64,000 bases of DNA, from positions 62,001-126,000 of the forward strand of contig NZ_WMKA01000006.1 in NCBI RefSeq assembly GCF_009711085.1. The letters run 5' to 3'. The notes below the pieces were generated by a model that was given only the letters and a program-made list of their open reading frames with translations, had not been told where the DNA came from and ran no database searches. The translations under genes were made by a program, and so were the position numbers. This stretch comes from Cellulosimicrobium composti (lineage in GTDB: Bacteria > Actinomycetota > Actinomycetes > Actinomycetales > Cellulomonadaceae). This document shows, in pieces, positions 19,633 to 29,657 of this stretch (its first letter is position 1; every line of letters starts with the position of its first letter).

Positions 19633-19638
19633 CGTGCC

Positions 19639-20451
19639 GTGACCTCTCCCGAGATCGGGCGGCCCGGGTGGCCGCCCGTGGTCCTGGTGCACGGCTCGCG
19701 CACGTCGCGCTCGATGTGGCGGGCACAGCTCGACGCGCTGCGACGCGCGGGGGTCGACGCCCTCGCCGTCGACCTGCCCGGTCACGGCGCCCGGCGCGGC
19801 GAGGCGTTCACGCTCGACGGCGCGGTCGAGGCGGTCGTGGACGGTGTCGACGCGGTGGGCGGACGCGCGCTCGTCGTCGGTCTCTCGCTCGGGGGGTACG
19901 TCGCGATCGAGACGCGCGCGCGGCACCCGGAGCGCGTCGTCGGGCTCGTCGCGGCCGCGTGCTCGACGCCGCCCGCGACGCGCCTGCGCGGCGGCTGGCT
20001 CCTCCTGGCCCGGGGCATCGAGCGGCTGCCCGACGGCGGCGCGGGCCTCAACCAGGCGCTCGTCGACCGGGCGCTGACGCCGCAGGCCGCGGCGGACCTC
20101 GCCGCGGGCGGCTTCGCGCTCGACGTCATGAGCGCGATCCTGCGCGAGGTCGGCGCGGTCGACCCGGTCGTGGCCCTGGGGGCCGCGGCGACGCCCGTGT
20201 GGCTCGTGAACGGCCGGTGGGACCACTTCCGTCTCGGGGAGCGCGCCTTCGCCGAGGCGTCTCGCCGTGGGGGCGCTCCCGTGCGGCTCGTGGTCGTCCC
20301 GGGGGCGCGGCACCTCGTGAGCCTCGACGCCCCGGTGGCGTTCAACCGCGTGCTGCTCGACGCGCACCGCACGGTCGCGCAGGCCGCACCGCCCGCGCCG
20401 GACGGCGGCACGGCACCTCCGGCGCGCGCGGGCCTCCCCGTGGGCGGCTGA
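19639..20451 (+). CDS. Alpha/beta-fold hydrolase
   Basis: The 270-residue protein is a small alpha/beta hydrolase of unknown substrate. It has the oxyanion motif VLVHGSRTS, the nucleophile elbow GLSLGG with Ser83, and plausible Asp195 (GRWDHF) and His225 (GARHLVS), completing the catalytic triad. There is no signal peptide, so it is cytoplasmic. The C-terminal 25 residues are Pro/Ala/Gly-rich. The GTG start is inferred from the -10 box directly upstream. It converges with the sugar kinase gene, six bases apart. Confidence 0.9.
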   Translation: MTSPEIGRPGWPPVVLVHGSRTSRSMWRAQLDALRRAGVDALAVDLPGHGARRGEAFTLDGAVEAVVDGVDAVGGRALVVGLSLGGYVAIETRARHPERVVGLVAAACSTPPATRLRGGWLLLARGIERLPDGGAGLNQALVDRALTPQAAADLAAGGFALDVMSAILREVGAVDPVVALGAAATPVWLVNGRWDHFRLGERAFAEASRRGGAPVRLVVVPGARHLVSLDAPVAFNRVLLDAHRTVAQAAPPAPDGGTAPPARAGLPVGG

Positions 20452-20457
20452 GCGCGG

Positions 20458-21228
20458 TCACGCGGGCGGCAGGTCCCATGCGCGCGCCCCGCCGACGAGC
20501 GCCGCGGAGTTCGGCACGACGACGACGTCGTCACCGAGGCGGTCGAGGACGCTCGGCGTGATCCGCCGCGAGTTCCCGCCCCCGAGGTAGAGCCGGTCCC
20601 ACCAGAACACGGGTCGCAGGCCCTCGACGACGGCGAGCACGCGCCGTGACCACAGGCCGTCGCCCAGGCGGCGACGCTCCGGCTCGCCGACGTACTGGTC
20701 GTACGTGGTGCCGCGGCGCACCGGGGCGTGGGACCACTCGAGGTGCGGGGCGAGCCGCCCGCCGTGGAACAGCGCGGAGCCGAGCCCCGTGCCGAGGGTG
20801 AGCACGAGCTCGAGACCGGACGCGGCGACGACCCCCGCACCGTGCACCTCCGCGTCGTTGAGGACGAGCGCGGGCACCCCGAGCCGGCGCGAGACGGCCG
20901 CCTGCACGTCGAAGCTCGTCCACGCCGCGAGGAGCGCCGGGTCGACGCGCGAGCGCGGGCCGCTGCGTGTCACGTAGTGGGGCGTGTGGACGACGACGCC
21001 GCGCCGCAGCATGCCCGGCATGCCGACGGTGACGCGGTCCGCCGGGGGCAGCGACGCGGCGATGTCGGCGATCGTCTCGACGAGGAGCTCGGGGGGCAGC
21101 GGGTAGGGCGTGGGGACCCGCACCGCCGTCGCGTGCGCCGTGCCCGAGGCGTCGAGGACGTTCGCCTTGATCCCGCTGCCGCCGCAGTCGACGGCGAGCG
21201 TGCGGACGTCTGCGTGGTCGCCGGTCAT
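20458..21228 (-). CDS. ROK-family sugar kinase, polyphosphate-glucokinase-like
   Basis: The 256-residue protein has the ROK/ASKHA phosphate motif DCGGSGIKA near the N terminus, the catalytic Asp in LNDAEVHGAG, the second phosphate motif LTLGTGLGSALF, and the adenosine-motif region LYLGGGNSRRI. It lacks the ROK zinc-binding cysteine cluster, as do the polyphosphate/ATP glucokinases (PpgK) of actinobacteria, and its length matches them. Glucose phosphorylation is therefore likely but unproven. The start is the ATG seven bases after TACGCT; a longer frame upstream is rejected. Confidence 0.85.
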   Translation of the reverse strand: MTGDHADVRTLAVDCGGSGIKANVLDASGTAHATAVRVPTPYPLPPELLVETIADIAASLPPADRVTVGMPGMLRRGVVVHTPHYVTRSGPRSRVDPALLAAWTSFDVQAAVSRRLGVPALVLNDAEVHGAGVVAASGLELVLTLGTGLGSALFHGGRLAPHLEWSHAPVRRGTTYDQYVGEPERRRLGDGLWSRRVLAVVEGLRPVFWWDRLYLGGGNSRRITPSVLDRLGDDVVVVPNSAALVGGARAWDLPPA

Positions 21229-21235
21229 GGGCGGC

Positions 21236-21241
21236 AGCGTA
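21236..21241 (-). promoter_or_regulatory. -10 box of the ROK kinase gene
   Basis: TACGCT on the minus strand ends seven bases before the ATG. It lies 35 bp from the opposing truA -10 box, so the two divergent promoters overlap in their -35 regions. Confidence 0.5.
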
Positions 21242-21276
21242 GGCACGACGGCGCGCGGACCGCACGACCGGGCGAC

Positions 21277-21282
21277 TACGGT
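21277..21282 (+). promoter_or_regulatory. -10 box of leaderless truA transcript
   Basis: TACGGT ends eight bases before the truA GTG start. Confidence 0.5.
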
Positions 21283-21290
21283 GAACTCCC

Positions 21291-22310
21291 GTGAGCGACG
21301 CCCCGACCCCCGACGCAGCGCGGCCCGACGCACCCTCCGGCGCACCGGACGTCGCGGCATCCGGCCCCACGCCGCCCGGGCGACCGGACGCCCGGCCGAG
21401 CACCCGACCGGACGGGGAGGGCGACGACGTCGTGCGCGTCCGGCTGGACCTCGCCTACCAGGGCACGGCGTTCGCCGGGTGGGCGCGGCAGCCGGGCCTG
21501 CGGACGGTGCAGGGGGCGGTCGAGGACGGGCTCGCGACGCTCCTGCGCGGTCCCGCGCCGCGCCTCACCGTCGCCGGGCGCACGGACGCGGGTGTGCACG
21601 CGCGGGGCCAGGTCGCGCACGTCGACCTGGAGCGGGCGCAGTGGGAGGCGCTGCCGGGCCGCTCGGACCGCGCGCCGGGGGACGCGCTCGTCGCGCGGCT
21701 GGGGGGCGTGCTGCCGGGCGACGTCGTCGTACGGCGGGCCGCGCCGGCCCCGGACGGCTTCGACGCGCGCTTCTCGGCGCTGCACCGCGCGTACACGTAC
21801 CGGATCGCGGACGACCCGGTCCTGCGCGACCCGCTGCGCCGCGAGTGGGTGCTGTGGACGCGCCGCCCGCTCGACGTCGCGGCGATGGACGCTGCGGTGC
21901 GTCCGCTGCTCGGGGTGCGCGACTTCGCCGCGTTCTGCAAGCCGCGTCCCGGCGCGACGACGATCCGCGAGCTGCAGCACCTGTCGTGGTCGCGGCCCGC
22001 GGACGGGCCGGACGCGGGGCTCGTCGTGGCGCACGTCCGCGCGGACGCGTTCTGCCACAACATGGTGCGCGCGCTCGTCGGCGCGTCGCTCGCGGTCGGG
22101 GAGGGGCGGCGCGACGTCGACTGGCCGGCGGACCTGCTCGCGAGCCGGAGGCGGGACGCCGGGGCGGGCGTCGTGCCCGCGCACGGGCTCGTGCTCGAGG
22201 AGGTCACCTACCCGCCGGACGCCGAGCTCGCCGCGCGGGCCGACCGCGTCCGCGCCGTGCGCAACGAGGAGGACGTCTGGGACGACCGGACCGGACCCGG
22301 CGCGGGCTGA
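21291..22310 (+). CDS. truA: tRNA pseudouridine(38-40) synthase TruA
   Basis: TruA makes pseudouridine in the tRNA anticodon stem. The 339-residue product has the catalytic Asp99 in AGRTDAGVHARGQ and the family segments FSALHRAYTYRI and FCHNMVRALVG. A ~45-residue Pro/Ala/Asp-rich N-terminal extension precedes the first strand (VRVRLDLAYQGTAFAGW), so a later start cannot be excluded, but the -10 box supports the GTG used. In related genomes truA directly follows rplQ; here two genes intervene. Confidence 0.93.
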   Translation: MSDAPTPDAARPDAPSGAPDVAASGPTPPGRPDARPSTRPDGEGDDVVRVRLDLAYQGTAFAGWARQPGLRTVQGAVEDGLATLLRGPAPRLTVAGRTDAGVHARGQVAHVDLERAQWEALPGRSDRAPGDALVARLGGVLPGDVVVRRAAPAPDGFDARFSALHRAYTYRIADDPVLRDPLRREWVLWTRRPLDVAAMDAAVRPLLGVRDFAAFCKPRPGATTIRELQHLSWSRPADGPDAGLVVAHVRADAFCHNMVRALVGASLAVGEGRRDVDWPADLLASRRRDAGAGVVPAHGLVLEEVTYPPDAELAARADRVRAVRNEEDVWDDRTGPGAG

Positions 22311-22311
22311 G

Positions 22312-22344
22312 GCCGGTCCGGGCGGCGCGGCCGCCCGGACCGGC
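22312..22344. terminator. Bidirectional terminator between truA and the DUF5709 gene
   Basis: A perfect 14-bp stem (GCCGGTCCGGGCGG with its complement) and 5-base loop fill the gap between two convergent genes. Confidence 0.8.
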
Positions 22345-22350
22345 GGCGGC

Positions 22351-22752
22351 TCAGGGCTCCTCGACGACGTGGACCGCGGCCTCCTCGGCCCCGGCCGCGC
22401 CCCCGGAGATGCCCTCGTCGTCGGCGTACGTGTCGTTCTGGCGCCCGTCGAGCGCGTCGGGGTCCGCGACGAGCCGACCGGCCCGGTTCGGGTCGGTGCG
22501 CTCGGTGCCCTCGCGCTCCCACTCGTCGGGCTCCTCCTCGGCGAGGCGCTGGTCGAGCGTCTCGCCGTGCACCTCCTCCCACGGGGTCTCGCCGAAGTGG
22601 TTCGTGCGCGGCCGGTCGGGCGGGGAGTAGCCCTCGTCGAGCACGTCGTCCACCCCGCGGTCCAGGAGCGTGTCCTCCGCCTGGAGCTGGTCGTTGTCGC
22701 CCTCGGCGCCTGTCTCCGGGTCCGGGCTCGTGCCGGTCGTGTCTTCGCTCAT
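22351..22752 (-). CDS. DUF5709-family acidic protein
   Basis: A 133-residue, strongly acidic, cysteine-free protein. The segment DTLLDRGVDDVLDEGYSPPD matches the DUF5709 family of actinobacterial proteins of unknown function. No signal peptide or membrane segment is present, and much of it is likely disordered. A GACCGT hexamer lies six bases before the ATG and may serve as a leaderless -10 box. It converges with truA. Confidence 0.85.
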   Translation of the reverse strand: MSEDTTGTSPDPETGAEGDNDQLQAEDTLLDRGVDDVLDEGYSPPDRPRTNHFGETPWEEVHGETLDQRLAEEEPDEWEREGTERTDPNRAGRLVADPDALDGRQNDTYADDEGISGGAAGAEEAAVHVVEEP

Positions 22753-22941
22753 GCGTCCACGGTCGCACCTCGCGCCGACCGACGCAGCATGTGCGGCATG
22801 ACCTGCACGGACGTGCCGCGAGCGCTACCGTGGGAGGGGTCGTGCCGCCGTCGTTCGGCCGGACGAGCCCGGGCCCGCCGCTCGCGCGGGACCCTCCAGA
22901 CCGCGCCCGGTCGCCGGGCGCGCCCGACGACGAGGACGACC

Positions 22942-23481
22942 ATGGCCGGCATCGACGACATCATCTCCAGCATCCCGCTCGACCAGCTCGCCGGGCGGCT
23001 CGGCGTCGACGAGGCGACGGCGCAGCAGGCCGTGGGGGCGGCGCTCCCCGCGCTGCTCGGGGGCCTGCAGGCGAACGCGCAGGACCCGGCCGGTGCGGCG
23101 TCGCTCGGCGAGGCGATCACGCAGCACGACCCGTCGCTCGTCGAGGGCGGCGTCGACCTCGACGCGGTCGACACCGCGGACGGCGAGAAGATCGTGCGCC
23201 ACGTCTTCGGGTCGAACGAGGAGGCCGTCGTCGCGCAGCTCGCGGACTCCACGGGCGCAGGGCAGAACCTGATGCAGAAGGTCCTGCCCGCGCTCGCGCC
23301 GATCGCGCTGGCGTTCCTCGCGAAGCAGCTCGGCGGCAAGGAGCAGACGTCGGCCACGGCCCCGCAGGGCGGCGGGGGCCCGGGCGACGTGCTCGGTGGC
23401 CTGCTGGGCGGCGGCTCCGGCGGCGGTATCGGGGACCTCCTGGGCGGTCTGGGCGGCCTCCTCGGGGGCGGCCGGCGCTGA
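22942..23481 (+). CDS. DUF937 (YidB-like) protein
   Basis: The 179-residue protein matches the DUF937 family: MAGIDDIISSIPLDQLAGRL, then a helical core with ATAQQAVGAALPALLGGLQ, and a Gly/Leu-rich C-terminal tail (LGGLLGGGSGGGIGDLLGGL). The function of the family is unknown. The much longer frame running through it begins inside truA antiphase and is not real. It stands alone between the DUF5709 gene and the ABC-F gene. Confidence 0.88.
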   Translation: MAGIDDIISSIPLDQLAGRLGVDEATAQQAVGAALPALLGGLQANAQDPAGAASLGEAITQHDPSLVEGGVDLDAVDTADGEKIVRHVFGSNEEAVVAQLADSTGAGQNLMQKVLPALAPIALAFLAKQLGGKEQTSATAPQGGGGPGDVLGGLLGGGSGGGIGDLLGGLGGLLGGGRR

Positions 23482-23572
23482 CCCGGCCCGGCGCGTGAGG
23501 GGTCGCCCCGGTCGCGGGCGCGGCCGGGGGTGCGCGCAAACCGCGTGACCGGGGCGGCTCGCGCGGGGGACC

Positions 23573-25261
23573 ATGTGCCTCGTGGGACACCTCGACCTCA
23601 GCGACGTCACGTATCACCTGCCCGACGGGCGCACCCTGCTCGACGGCGTGAGCATGCGCGTCGCCGACGGCGCGCGGGTCGCGCTCGTCGGGCCGAACGG
23701 CGTGGGCAAGTCGACGCTCCTGCGCATCGTCACGGGAGACGTCGCTCCGCACGGCGGCTCCGTCGCGCGCAGCGGCGGCCTGGGCGTCATGCGGCAGGAC
23801 GTCGGGCGCATCGACGACGACCGCACGGTGCGCGACCTGCTCGTCGAGCTCGCACCGACGGCCGTGCGCGAGGCCGCGCTCGAGCTCGCGGCGGCGGAGC
23901 ACGACATCATGACGGTCGACGACGAGCCGGCCCAGCTGCGGTACGCGCAGGCGCTCGTTGACTGGGCCGACGTGGGCGGGTACGACGCCGAGGCCGGGTG
24001 GGACGAGGTCACCCACGAGGTGCTGTCGGTCCCGTTCGAGAAGGCGCAGTGGCGCGACGTGCGCACGCTGTCCGGCGGCGAGCAGAAGCGCCTCGCGCTC
24101 ACCGCGCTGCTGCGCGGGCCGGAGGAGGTGCTGCTGCTCGACGAGCCGGACAACCACCTCGACGTGCCGACCAAGCGCTGGCTCGAGGAGCGCCTCGTCG
24201 CGTCGCCCAAGACGGTCCTGTTCGTCTCCCACGACCGCGAGCTCCTCGCGCGCACGGCGACGCAGGTCGCGACGCTCGAGCCGACGCCGGGCGGCGGCAC
24301 GGTGTGGGTGCACGGCGGCGGCTTCGCGACCTACGCGCAGGCGCGTGCCGACCGTCGCGACCGGCTCGCGGAGCTCGCGCGCCGCTGGGACGAGGAGCAC
24401 GCGAAGCTCACCGAGCTCGTGCGCACGCTCAAGACGAAGGCCGCGTTCAACGACGGCCTCGCGAGCCGCTACCAGGCAGCCCGCACGCGCCTGCGCAAGT
24501 TCGAGGAGGCGGGCCGGCCCGAGGTGGTCGCGCGCGACCAGAACGTGACCGTGCGGCTCACGGGCGGGCGGACGGCCAAGCGCGCGGTGACGTGCGAGCG
24601 GCTCGAGCTCACGGGGCTCATGAAGCCGTTCGACGTCGAGGTGTTCTTCGGCGAGCGCGTCGCGGTGCTCGGCTCGAACGGCTCGGGCAAGTCGCACTTC
24701 CTGCGCCTGCTGGCCGCGGGCGGGAGCGACCCGGAGCCCGGCACCGTGCACGACGGCGCGGCGCCGGACCCGGTGGCGCACACGGGCCGCGCGGTGCTCG
24801 GCTCGCGCGTGCGCCCGGGCTGGTTCGCGCAGAACCACGACCACCCCGAGCTGCGGGGGCGCACGCTCCTGGAGATCCTCCACCGCGGCGAGGGCCACCG
24901 GGCGGGCAGGGGGCGCGAGGACGCGAGCCGCGCGCTCGACCGGTACGAGCTCGTGGGGCAGGCGGAGCAGCGCTTCGAGACGCTCTCGGGCGGGCAGCAG
25001 GCGCGCTTCCAGATCCTCCTGCTCGAGCTCGACGGCGCGACGCTGCTGCTCCTCGACGAGCCGACGGACAACCTCGACCTGCACTCGGCCGAGGCGCTCG
25101 AGGCGGGTCTCGCGGCCTTCCAGGGCACGGTGCTCGCCGTGACCCACGACCGGTGGTTCGCGCGCGGGTTCGACCGCTTCCTCGTGTTCGGTGCGGACGG
25201 CGAGGTCGTCGAGGCGCCCGAGCCCGTGTGGGAGGTCGAGCGCGTCCGCCGCGCACGGTAG
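23573..25261 (+). CDS. ABC-F family ATPase
   Basis: ABC-F proteins act on the ribosome E site and either regulate translation or protect against antibiotics. The 562-residue protein has two ATPase domains and no membrane segment. Domain 1 has GPNGVGKST (residues 40-48), LSGGEQKR and [11 protein letters not shown]. Domain 2 has GSNGSGKSH (about 367-375; His replaces the usual Thr), LSGGQQAR and [12 protein letters not shown] charged linker lies between them. The exact subfamily is not clear. A GTG three codons downstream (MGHLDLSDV) is an alternative start. Confidence 0.93.
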   Translation: MCLVGHLDLSDVTYHLPDGRTLLDGVSMRVADGARVALVGPNGVGKSTLLRIVTGDVAPHGGSVARSGGLGVMRQDVGRIDDDRTVRDLLVELAPTAVREAALELAAAEHDIMTVDDEPAQLRYAQALVDWADVGGYDAEAGWDEVTHEVLSVPFEKAQWRDVRTLSGGEQKRLALTALLRGPEEVLLLDEPDNHLDVPTKRWLEERLVASPKTVLFVSHDRELLARTATQVATLEPTPGGGTVWVHGGGFATYAQARADRRDRLAELARRWDEEHAKLTELVRTLKTKAAFNDGLASRYQAARTRLRKFEEAGRPEVVARDQNVTVRLTGGRTAKRAVTCERLELTGLMKPFDVEVFFGERVAVLGSNGSGKSHFLRLLAAGGSDPEPGTVHDGAAPDPVAHTGRAVLGSRVRPGWFAQNHDHPELRGRTLLEILHRGEGHRAGRGREDASRALDRYELVGQAEQRFETLSGGQQARFQILLLELDGATLLLLDEPTDNLDLHSAEALEAGLAAFQGTVLAVTHDRWFARGFDRFLVFGADGEVVEAPEPVWEVERVRRAR

Positions 25262-25268
25262 CCGTCCC

Positions 25269-25274
25269 TATCCT
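25269..25274 (+). promoter_or_regulatory. -10 box of leaderless trhO transcript
   Basis: TATCCT ends seven bases before the ATG of the trhO-like gene. Confidence 0.45.
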
Positions 25275-25281
25275 GGTGGGC

Positions 25282-26201
25282 ATGGCCGTCCACAAGATCG
25301 TGCTCTTCTACGCCTTCACGCCCCTGCCGGACCCGCGCGCGGTCCAGCTGTGGCAGCAGGCGCTGGGGGAGCGCTGGAACCTCACGGGCCGCGTGATCGT
25401 GTCCGAGCACGGCATCAACGCGACGCTCGGCGGGACGGTCGAGGACCTCAAGCAGTACGTGAAGACGACGCGGCGGTACCCGGGGTTCGAGGGGGTCGAC
25501 GTGAAGTGGTCGGACGGCACGGGTCGCGACTTCCCGCGCCTGTCCGTCAAGGTGCGGCCCGAGCTCGTGGCGTTCGGCGTCCCGGACGAGATCGCGGTCG
25601 ACGAGCACGGTGTGGTCGGCGGCGGGGAGCGGCTGAGCCCGCAGGCGCTGCACGACCTCGTCGACGAGCGCGGCGACGACGTCGTGATGTTCGACGGGCG
25701 CAACGCGTTCGAGGCGGCGATCGGCCGCTTCCGGGGCGCGGTGGTGCCGGACGTCGCGACGACGCGGGACTTCGTCGCCGAGTCGACTCGGGGCGGTACG
25801 ACGACCTCAAGCAGCGCCCGGTCGTCACGTACTGCACGGGCGGCGTGCGGTGCGAGGTGCTCTCCGCGCTGCTGCGCGCCCGCGGGTTCGAGGAGGTGTA
25901 CCAGCTCGACGGCGGCGTCGTGCGGTACGGCGAGGTGTTCGGCTCGCAGGGGCTGTGGGAGGGCTCGCTCTACGTGTTCGACGAGCGCATGCACGTCGAG
26001 CTGGGCCCGGGGTCGACCCCGCTCGGCGCGTGCACCCGGTGCGGCGCCGCGACCGCGAAGTACGAGAACTGCGCCGACCCGAGCTGTCGGACGCTGCGGC
26101 TGTACTGCCCGGACTGCGTCCACGTCGCGCGGTCGACGCGCTGCGAGCAGTGCGTGCGCGAGCGCCCGGCCGCTTTGACCGGTGGCCTGCCTCGCGGGTA
26201 G
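25282..26201 (+). pseudogene. trhO: tRNA uridine(34) hydroxylase TrhO-like, single-base frameshift
   Basis: TrhO-type rhodanese proteins hydroxylate U34 of tRNA. The N-terminal acylphosphatase-like domain ([14 protein letters not shown]) is read in one frame. After about residue 167 the frame is lost, and the rhodanese part with the active-site loop [10 protein letters not shown], followed by Cys-rich CTRCGAA and CPDC segments, continues in the next frame. A missing base between 25782 and 25783 (GAG-TC for an expected GAG-CTC) explains the break. Everything else is intact, so this is either a recent mutation or a sequencing error. The restored protein would have about 306 residues. Confidence 0.85.
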
Positions 26202-26204
26202 TCT
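26175..26204 (+). promoter_or_regulatory. Promoter of rplM-rpsI
   Basis: TTGACC and TAGTCT are separated by 18 bp, one of the best sigma-70-like promoters in the window. It overlaps the trhO stop codon and gives a leader of about 160 nt. Confidence 0.75.
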
Positions 26205-26371
26205 GTTGAGTCGTTGTGCTCACCTCACGACACCCGTGTCGCTAGCGCGCCCACTCGCTGCCGGCCAAGGAGCGGGTGCCGAACGAGCCCGCCGCGCAAC
26301 GACCTGCCCTCTCGGCCGCCTGCTTCAGCGGTCGAAGAAGACATCCTGAGACAGAAACGAAGGCTACGACC

Positions 26372-26815
26372 GTGCGTACGTACACCCCGAAGCCCGGCGA
26401 CGTCCAGCGCGACTGGTACGTCATCGACGCGACCGACGTCGTCCTGGGCCGCCTGGCCAGCCACGTGGCCACCCTGCTGCGCGGCAAGCACAAGCCGACC
26501 TTCGCTCCGCACGTCGACGGCGGTGACTTCGTCATCGTCATCAACGCCGGCAAGGTCGCCCTGAGCGGCAACAAGCGCGAGCAGAAGATGGCCTACAACC
26601 ACTCCGGGTACCCGGGTGGTCTGCGTGCCGTCCCCTACGGCGACCTGCTCGAGAAGCACCCCGAGCGTGCTGTGGAGCGGGCCGTGCGCGGCATGCTCCC
26701 CAAGACCACCCTCGGTCGCGCCCAGTTCGGCAAGCTCAAGGTCTACGCGGGTGCCGAGCACCCGCACGCCGCGCAGCAGCCGAAGCCGTTCGAGATCACC
26801 CAGGTCGCGCAGTAA
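26372..26815 (+). CDS. rplM: 50S ribosomal protein L13
   Basis: L13 is an early assembly protein. The GTG start gives 147 residues beginning [20 protein letters not shown] and ending [10 protein letters not shown]. Conserved parts include [19 protein letters not shown] and HSGYPGG. AAACGAAGG precedes the GTG. The in-frame upstream extension is leader sequence behind the promoter. It is paired with rpsI as in most bacteria. Confidence 0.98.
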   Translation: MRTYTPKPGDVQRDWYVIDATDVVLGRLASHVATLLRGKHKPTFAPHVDGGDFVIVINAGKVALSGNKREQKMAYNHSGYPGGLRAVPYGDLLEKHPERAVERAVRGMLPKTTLGRAQFGKLKVYAGAEHPHAAQQPKPFEITQVAQ

Positions 26816-26860
26816 TCGCCGCCCAGGCGTAGCGCACAGAGAGACGCGAGGACACCACCC

Positions 26861-27349
26861 GTGGCCGAGACCACCGTCGACACCGACACCCTGGGCGACG
26901 AGACGCCCAGCACCTACACCTCCGAGTCCGCCGCCCCCACGGGCCGCGGCCAGAGCATCACCGCCCCCGGCCAGGCCCTGGGCCGCCGCAAGGAGGCCGT
27001 GGCGCGCGTGCGCCTCGTCCCCGGGACGGGGCAGTGGAAGATCAACGGGCGCGAGCTCGAGGAGTACTTCCCGAACAAGGTTCACCAGCAGCTCGTGAAC
27101 TCCCCGCTCAAGCTGGTCGACGTCGAGGGTCGCTTCGACGTCATCGCCCGCATCAGCGGCGGCGGCACGTCCGGCCAGGCCGGCGCGCTGCGCCTCGGCA
27201 TCGCTCGCGCGCTCAACGCGATCGACGCCGAGAACAACCGCCCCGCGCTGAAGAAGGCCGGCTTCCTCACTCGCGACGCCCGCGTCGTCGAGCGCAAGAA
27301 GGCCGGTCTCAAGAAGGCCCGCAAGGCACCGCAGTACTCCAAGCGCTGA
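26861..27349 (+). CDS. rpsI: 30S ribosomal protein S9
   Basis: The C-terminal tail of S9 touches P-site tRNA. The 162-residue product ends in the invariant SKR and contains [18 protein letters not shown] ~40-residue Thr/Ser/Asp/Glu-rich N-terminal extension precedes the core, a feature of actinobacterial S9. GAGGACACC lies before the GTG. A hairpin terminator follows. Confidence 0.98.
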   Translation: MAETTVDTDTLGDETPSTYTSESAAPTGRGQSITAPGQALGRRKEAVARVRLVPGTGQWKINGRELEEYFPNKVHQQLVNSPLKLVDVEGRFDVIARISGGGTSGQAGALRLGIARALNAIDAENNRPALKKAGFLTRDARVVERKKAGLKKARKAPQYSKR

Positions 27350-27364
27350 TCCGCGCTGTGCGAT

Positions 27365-27401
27365 CGTCGGCCCCGGTGGACCTCGTCCGCCGGGGCCGAC
27401 G
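27365..27401 (+). terminator. Terminator after rpsI
   Basis: A 12-bp stem (CGTCGGCCCCGG with its complement) is followed by GCGTTTG, one of the few stems here with a short T run. Confidence 0.8.
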
Positions 27402-27497
27402 GCGTTTGTGAGGAGCGGTGACCAACGCCCGTCAGGAGCGGGCGACGGCAGGCGGTCGTACGGTCGGCACACGGCCGGATCGAGGGGAAGGACTTCC

Positions 27498-28859
27498 ATG
27501 GGACGGCTTTTCGGCACCGACGGGGTGCGCGGTCTCGCGAACGGCAACGTGACGGGCGAGCTCGCGCTCGACCTCGGTGTCGCGGCGGCGCGCGTGCTCG
27601 CGAGCGGGCAGGAGGAGGGGCACCGGCCGCGCGCGGTCGTCGGCCGGGACACGCGCGTGTCCGGCGAGTTCCTCGGTGCGGCGCTCAACGCCGGCCTCGC
27701 GAGCGCTGGCGTCGACGTCAAGGACGTGGGAGTCCTGCCGACGCCGGCGGTCGCCTACCTGACGAGCACCATGGACGTCGACTTCGGCGTCGTGATCTCG
27801 GCGTCCCACAACCCGATGCAGGACAACGGGATCAAGTTCCTCGCGCGCGGCGGCGTCAAGCTCGACGACGCGGTCGAGGACCGCATCGAGAGTCTGCTCG
27901 GGCAGGAGTGGGAGCGCCCGACGCACGGCACCGTCGGGCGGATCTCGTCCGACTCGGGGCGCGCCGGCGGCGCGTACGTCGAGCACCTCATGGCGAGCAT
28001 CGGGGCGGACGAGGACCACAAGCCGCTCGCGGGCCTGCGGATCGCGGTCGACTGCGCCAACGGCGCCGCGAGCGACGTCGGCCCCGTGGCGCTGCGCGCG
28101 GCCGGCGCGGACGTCGTCGTCATCAACGCCAGCCCCGACGGCCGCAACATCAACGCGGCGTGCGGCTCGAACCACCCCGAGCAGCTCCAGGCCGTCGTCG
28201 TCGCGTCGGAGGCCGACTTCGGCGTCGCGTTCGACGGCGACGCCGACCGCTGCATCGCCGTCGACCACGGCGGGACCGTCGTGGACGGCGACCAGATCAT
28301 GGGCGTCCTCGCCCTCGCGCTCAAGGACGAGGGCGCGCTCCCGCACGACACGCTCGTCGTGACGGTCATGAGCAACCTCGGCCTCCTGCTCGCGATGCGC
28401 GACGCGGGCATCACCACCGTCCAGACGGCCGTCGGCGACCGGTACGTGCTCGAGGAGATGCGCGCCCACGGGTACGGGCTCGGCGGCGAGCAGTCGGGGC
28501 ACATCGTCATGTCGCGCTACGCGACGACGGGCGACGGCGTGCTCACCGCTCTCCAGCTCGCGTCGCGCGTGCGCGTCACGGGCCAGAAGCTCGCCGACCT
28601 CGCGGGCGTCGTGCAGCGTCTCCCGCAGACGCTCGTCAACGTCCCCGGCGTGGACAAGACGCGCGCGTCCACCGACGAGGCGCTCCTCGCGGCGGTCGCC
28701 GCGGCGGAGCGGACCCTCGGCGAGACGGGCCGCGTGCTGCTGCGCCCGTCCGGCACCGAGCCGCTCGTGCGCGTCATGGTCGAGGCGGCCACCCAGCAGC
28801 AGGCGGACGCGGTCGCGGGCGAGCTCGCGGGCGTCGTGCGCGACCGGCTCGCGCTGTGA
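27498..28859 (+). CDS. glmM: Phosphoglucosamine mutase
   Basis: GlmM converts glucosamine-6-phosphate to glucosamine-1-phosphate on the way to UDP-GlcNAc and peptidoglycan. The 453-residue protein has the phosphoserine loop [11 protein letters not shown] (active Ser103), the metal loop FDGDADRC, and the phosphate-binding loop [14 protein letters not shown]. The ATG follows GAGGGGAAGGA. Upstream in-frame codons are untranslated. Its stop overlaps the def start. Confidence 0.98.
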   Translation: MGRLFGTDGVRGLANGNVTGELALDLGVAAARVLASGQEEGHRPRAVVGRDTRVSGEFLGAALNAGLASAGVDVKDVGVLPTPAVAYLTSTMDVDFGVVISASHNPMQDNGIKFLARGGVKLDDAVEDRIESLLGQEWERPTHGTVGRISSDSGRAGGAYVEHLMASIGADEDHKPLAGLRIAVDCANGAASDVGPVALRAAGADVVVINASPDGRNINAACGSNHPEQLQAVVVASEADFGVAFDGDADRCIAVDHGGTVVDGDQIMGVLALALKDEGALPHDTLVVTVMSNLGLLLAMRDAGITTVQTAVGDRYVLEEMRAHGYGLGGEQSGHIVMSRYATTGDGVLTALQLASRVRVTGQKLADLAGVVQRLPQTLVNVPGVDKTRASTDEALLAAVAAAERTLGETGRVLLRPSGTEPLVRVMVEAATQQQADAVAGELAGVVRDRLAL

Positions 28860-29500
28860 GCGCGGCCGGTCGGACGACGGGTCGGGAGGCCGGCGCGGGC
28901 GTGCGCCAGGGCGTCGACGAGGGCCTGCGCGACCACGTGCGCGCGCTCCTGGACACCTACGACGACGGCGTGCTGCCCATCGTGCAGGCCGGGCACCCGG
29001 TGCTGCGCACGCCCGCGGTCCCGTACGCGGGCCAGCTCGGCGACGTGCTGCCCCGCTTCCTGGAGGCGATGCGCGCGACCATGCACGCGGCGCCGGGCGT
29101 GGGCCTCGCCGCGCCGCAGGTCGGGATCGGCCTGGCGCTCGCCGTCGTCGAGGACCCGGGGTCCCCGGACGCCGACGACGAGCGCGAGCGACCCCCGCTC
29201 GCGTACCGGGTGCTCGTCAACCCCCGCTACGAGGCCGTCGGCGACGAGACGCGGACCTTCTTCGAGGGCTGCCTGTCCGTGCACGGCTGGCAGGCGGAGC
29301 GCACGCGCGCCCGCAGCGTGCGGCTCACGGGCCAGGACGAGGCGGGCCGGCCGTTCGACGACGTGCTGACCGGCTGGCCGGCGCGCATCGTGCAGCACGA
29401 GACGGACCACCTGCGCGGTGAGCTCTACGTCGACGCCGCCGACCTGCGGACCCTCGCGTCGACGCTCGGCGTGGCACGTCTGCCCGGCGACGTGCGGTAG
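28856..29500 (+). CDS. def: Peptide deformylase
   Basis: The enzyme removes the formyl group from nascent proteins. All three family motifs are present: [16 protein letters not shown] (metal Cys) and [10 protein letters not shown] (two His ligands and catalytic Glu). The GTG overlaps the glmM stop (GTGA), giving 214 residues with a ~35-residue N-terminal extension before [20 protein letters not shown] 15 codons later is possible. Confidence 0.95.
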   Translation: MSAAGRTTGREAGAGVRQGVDEGLRDHVRALLDTYDDGVLPIVQAGHPVLRTPAVPYAGQLGDVLPRFLEAMRATMHAAPGVGLAAPQVGIGLALAVVEDPGSPDADDERERPPLAYRVLVNPRYEAVGDETRTFFEGCLSVHGWQAERTRARSVRLTGQDEAGRPFDDVLTGWPARIVQHETDHLRGELYVDAADLRTLASTLGVARLPGDVR

Positions 29501-29625
29501 GTGCCCGGGCGGTTGCGCAGCGCTGGTCCTGACGACGTACCCCCCGGAGGAAAGTCGTCCGTCCGGATGACGACGCCGCACCGGCTGCGGGAGAAGACTC
29601 GTCGTCGTGCGCGGCGCTGCCGGGC

Positions 29626-29657
29626 GGGAATCCCCGGGGGTGAACCGGGGGTTTCCC
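29626..29657. promoter_or_regulatory. Inverted repeat upstream of dedA
   Basis: GGGAATCCCC and GGGGGTTTCCC form a spaced inverted repeat with one mismatch, 26 bp before a possible -10 box TAGGCT (29683-29688). It could be an operator for the dedA gene or a terminator for def; sequence alone does not decide. Confidence 0.4.
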
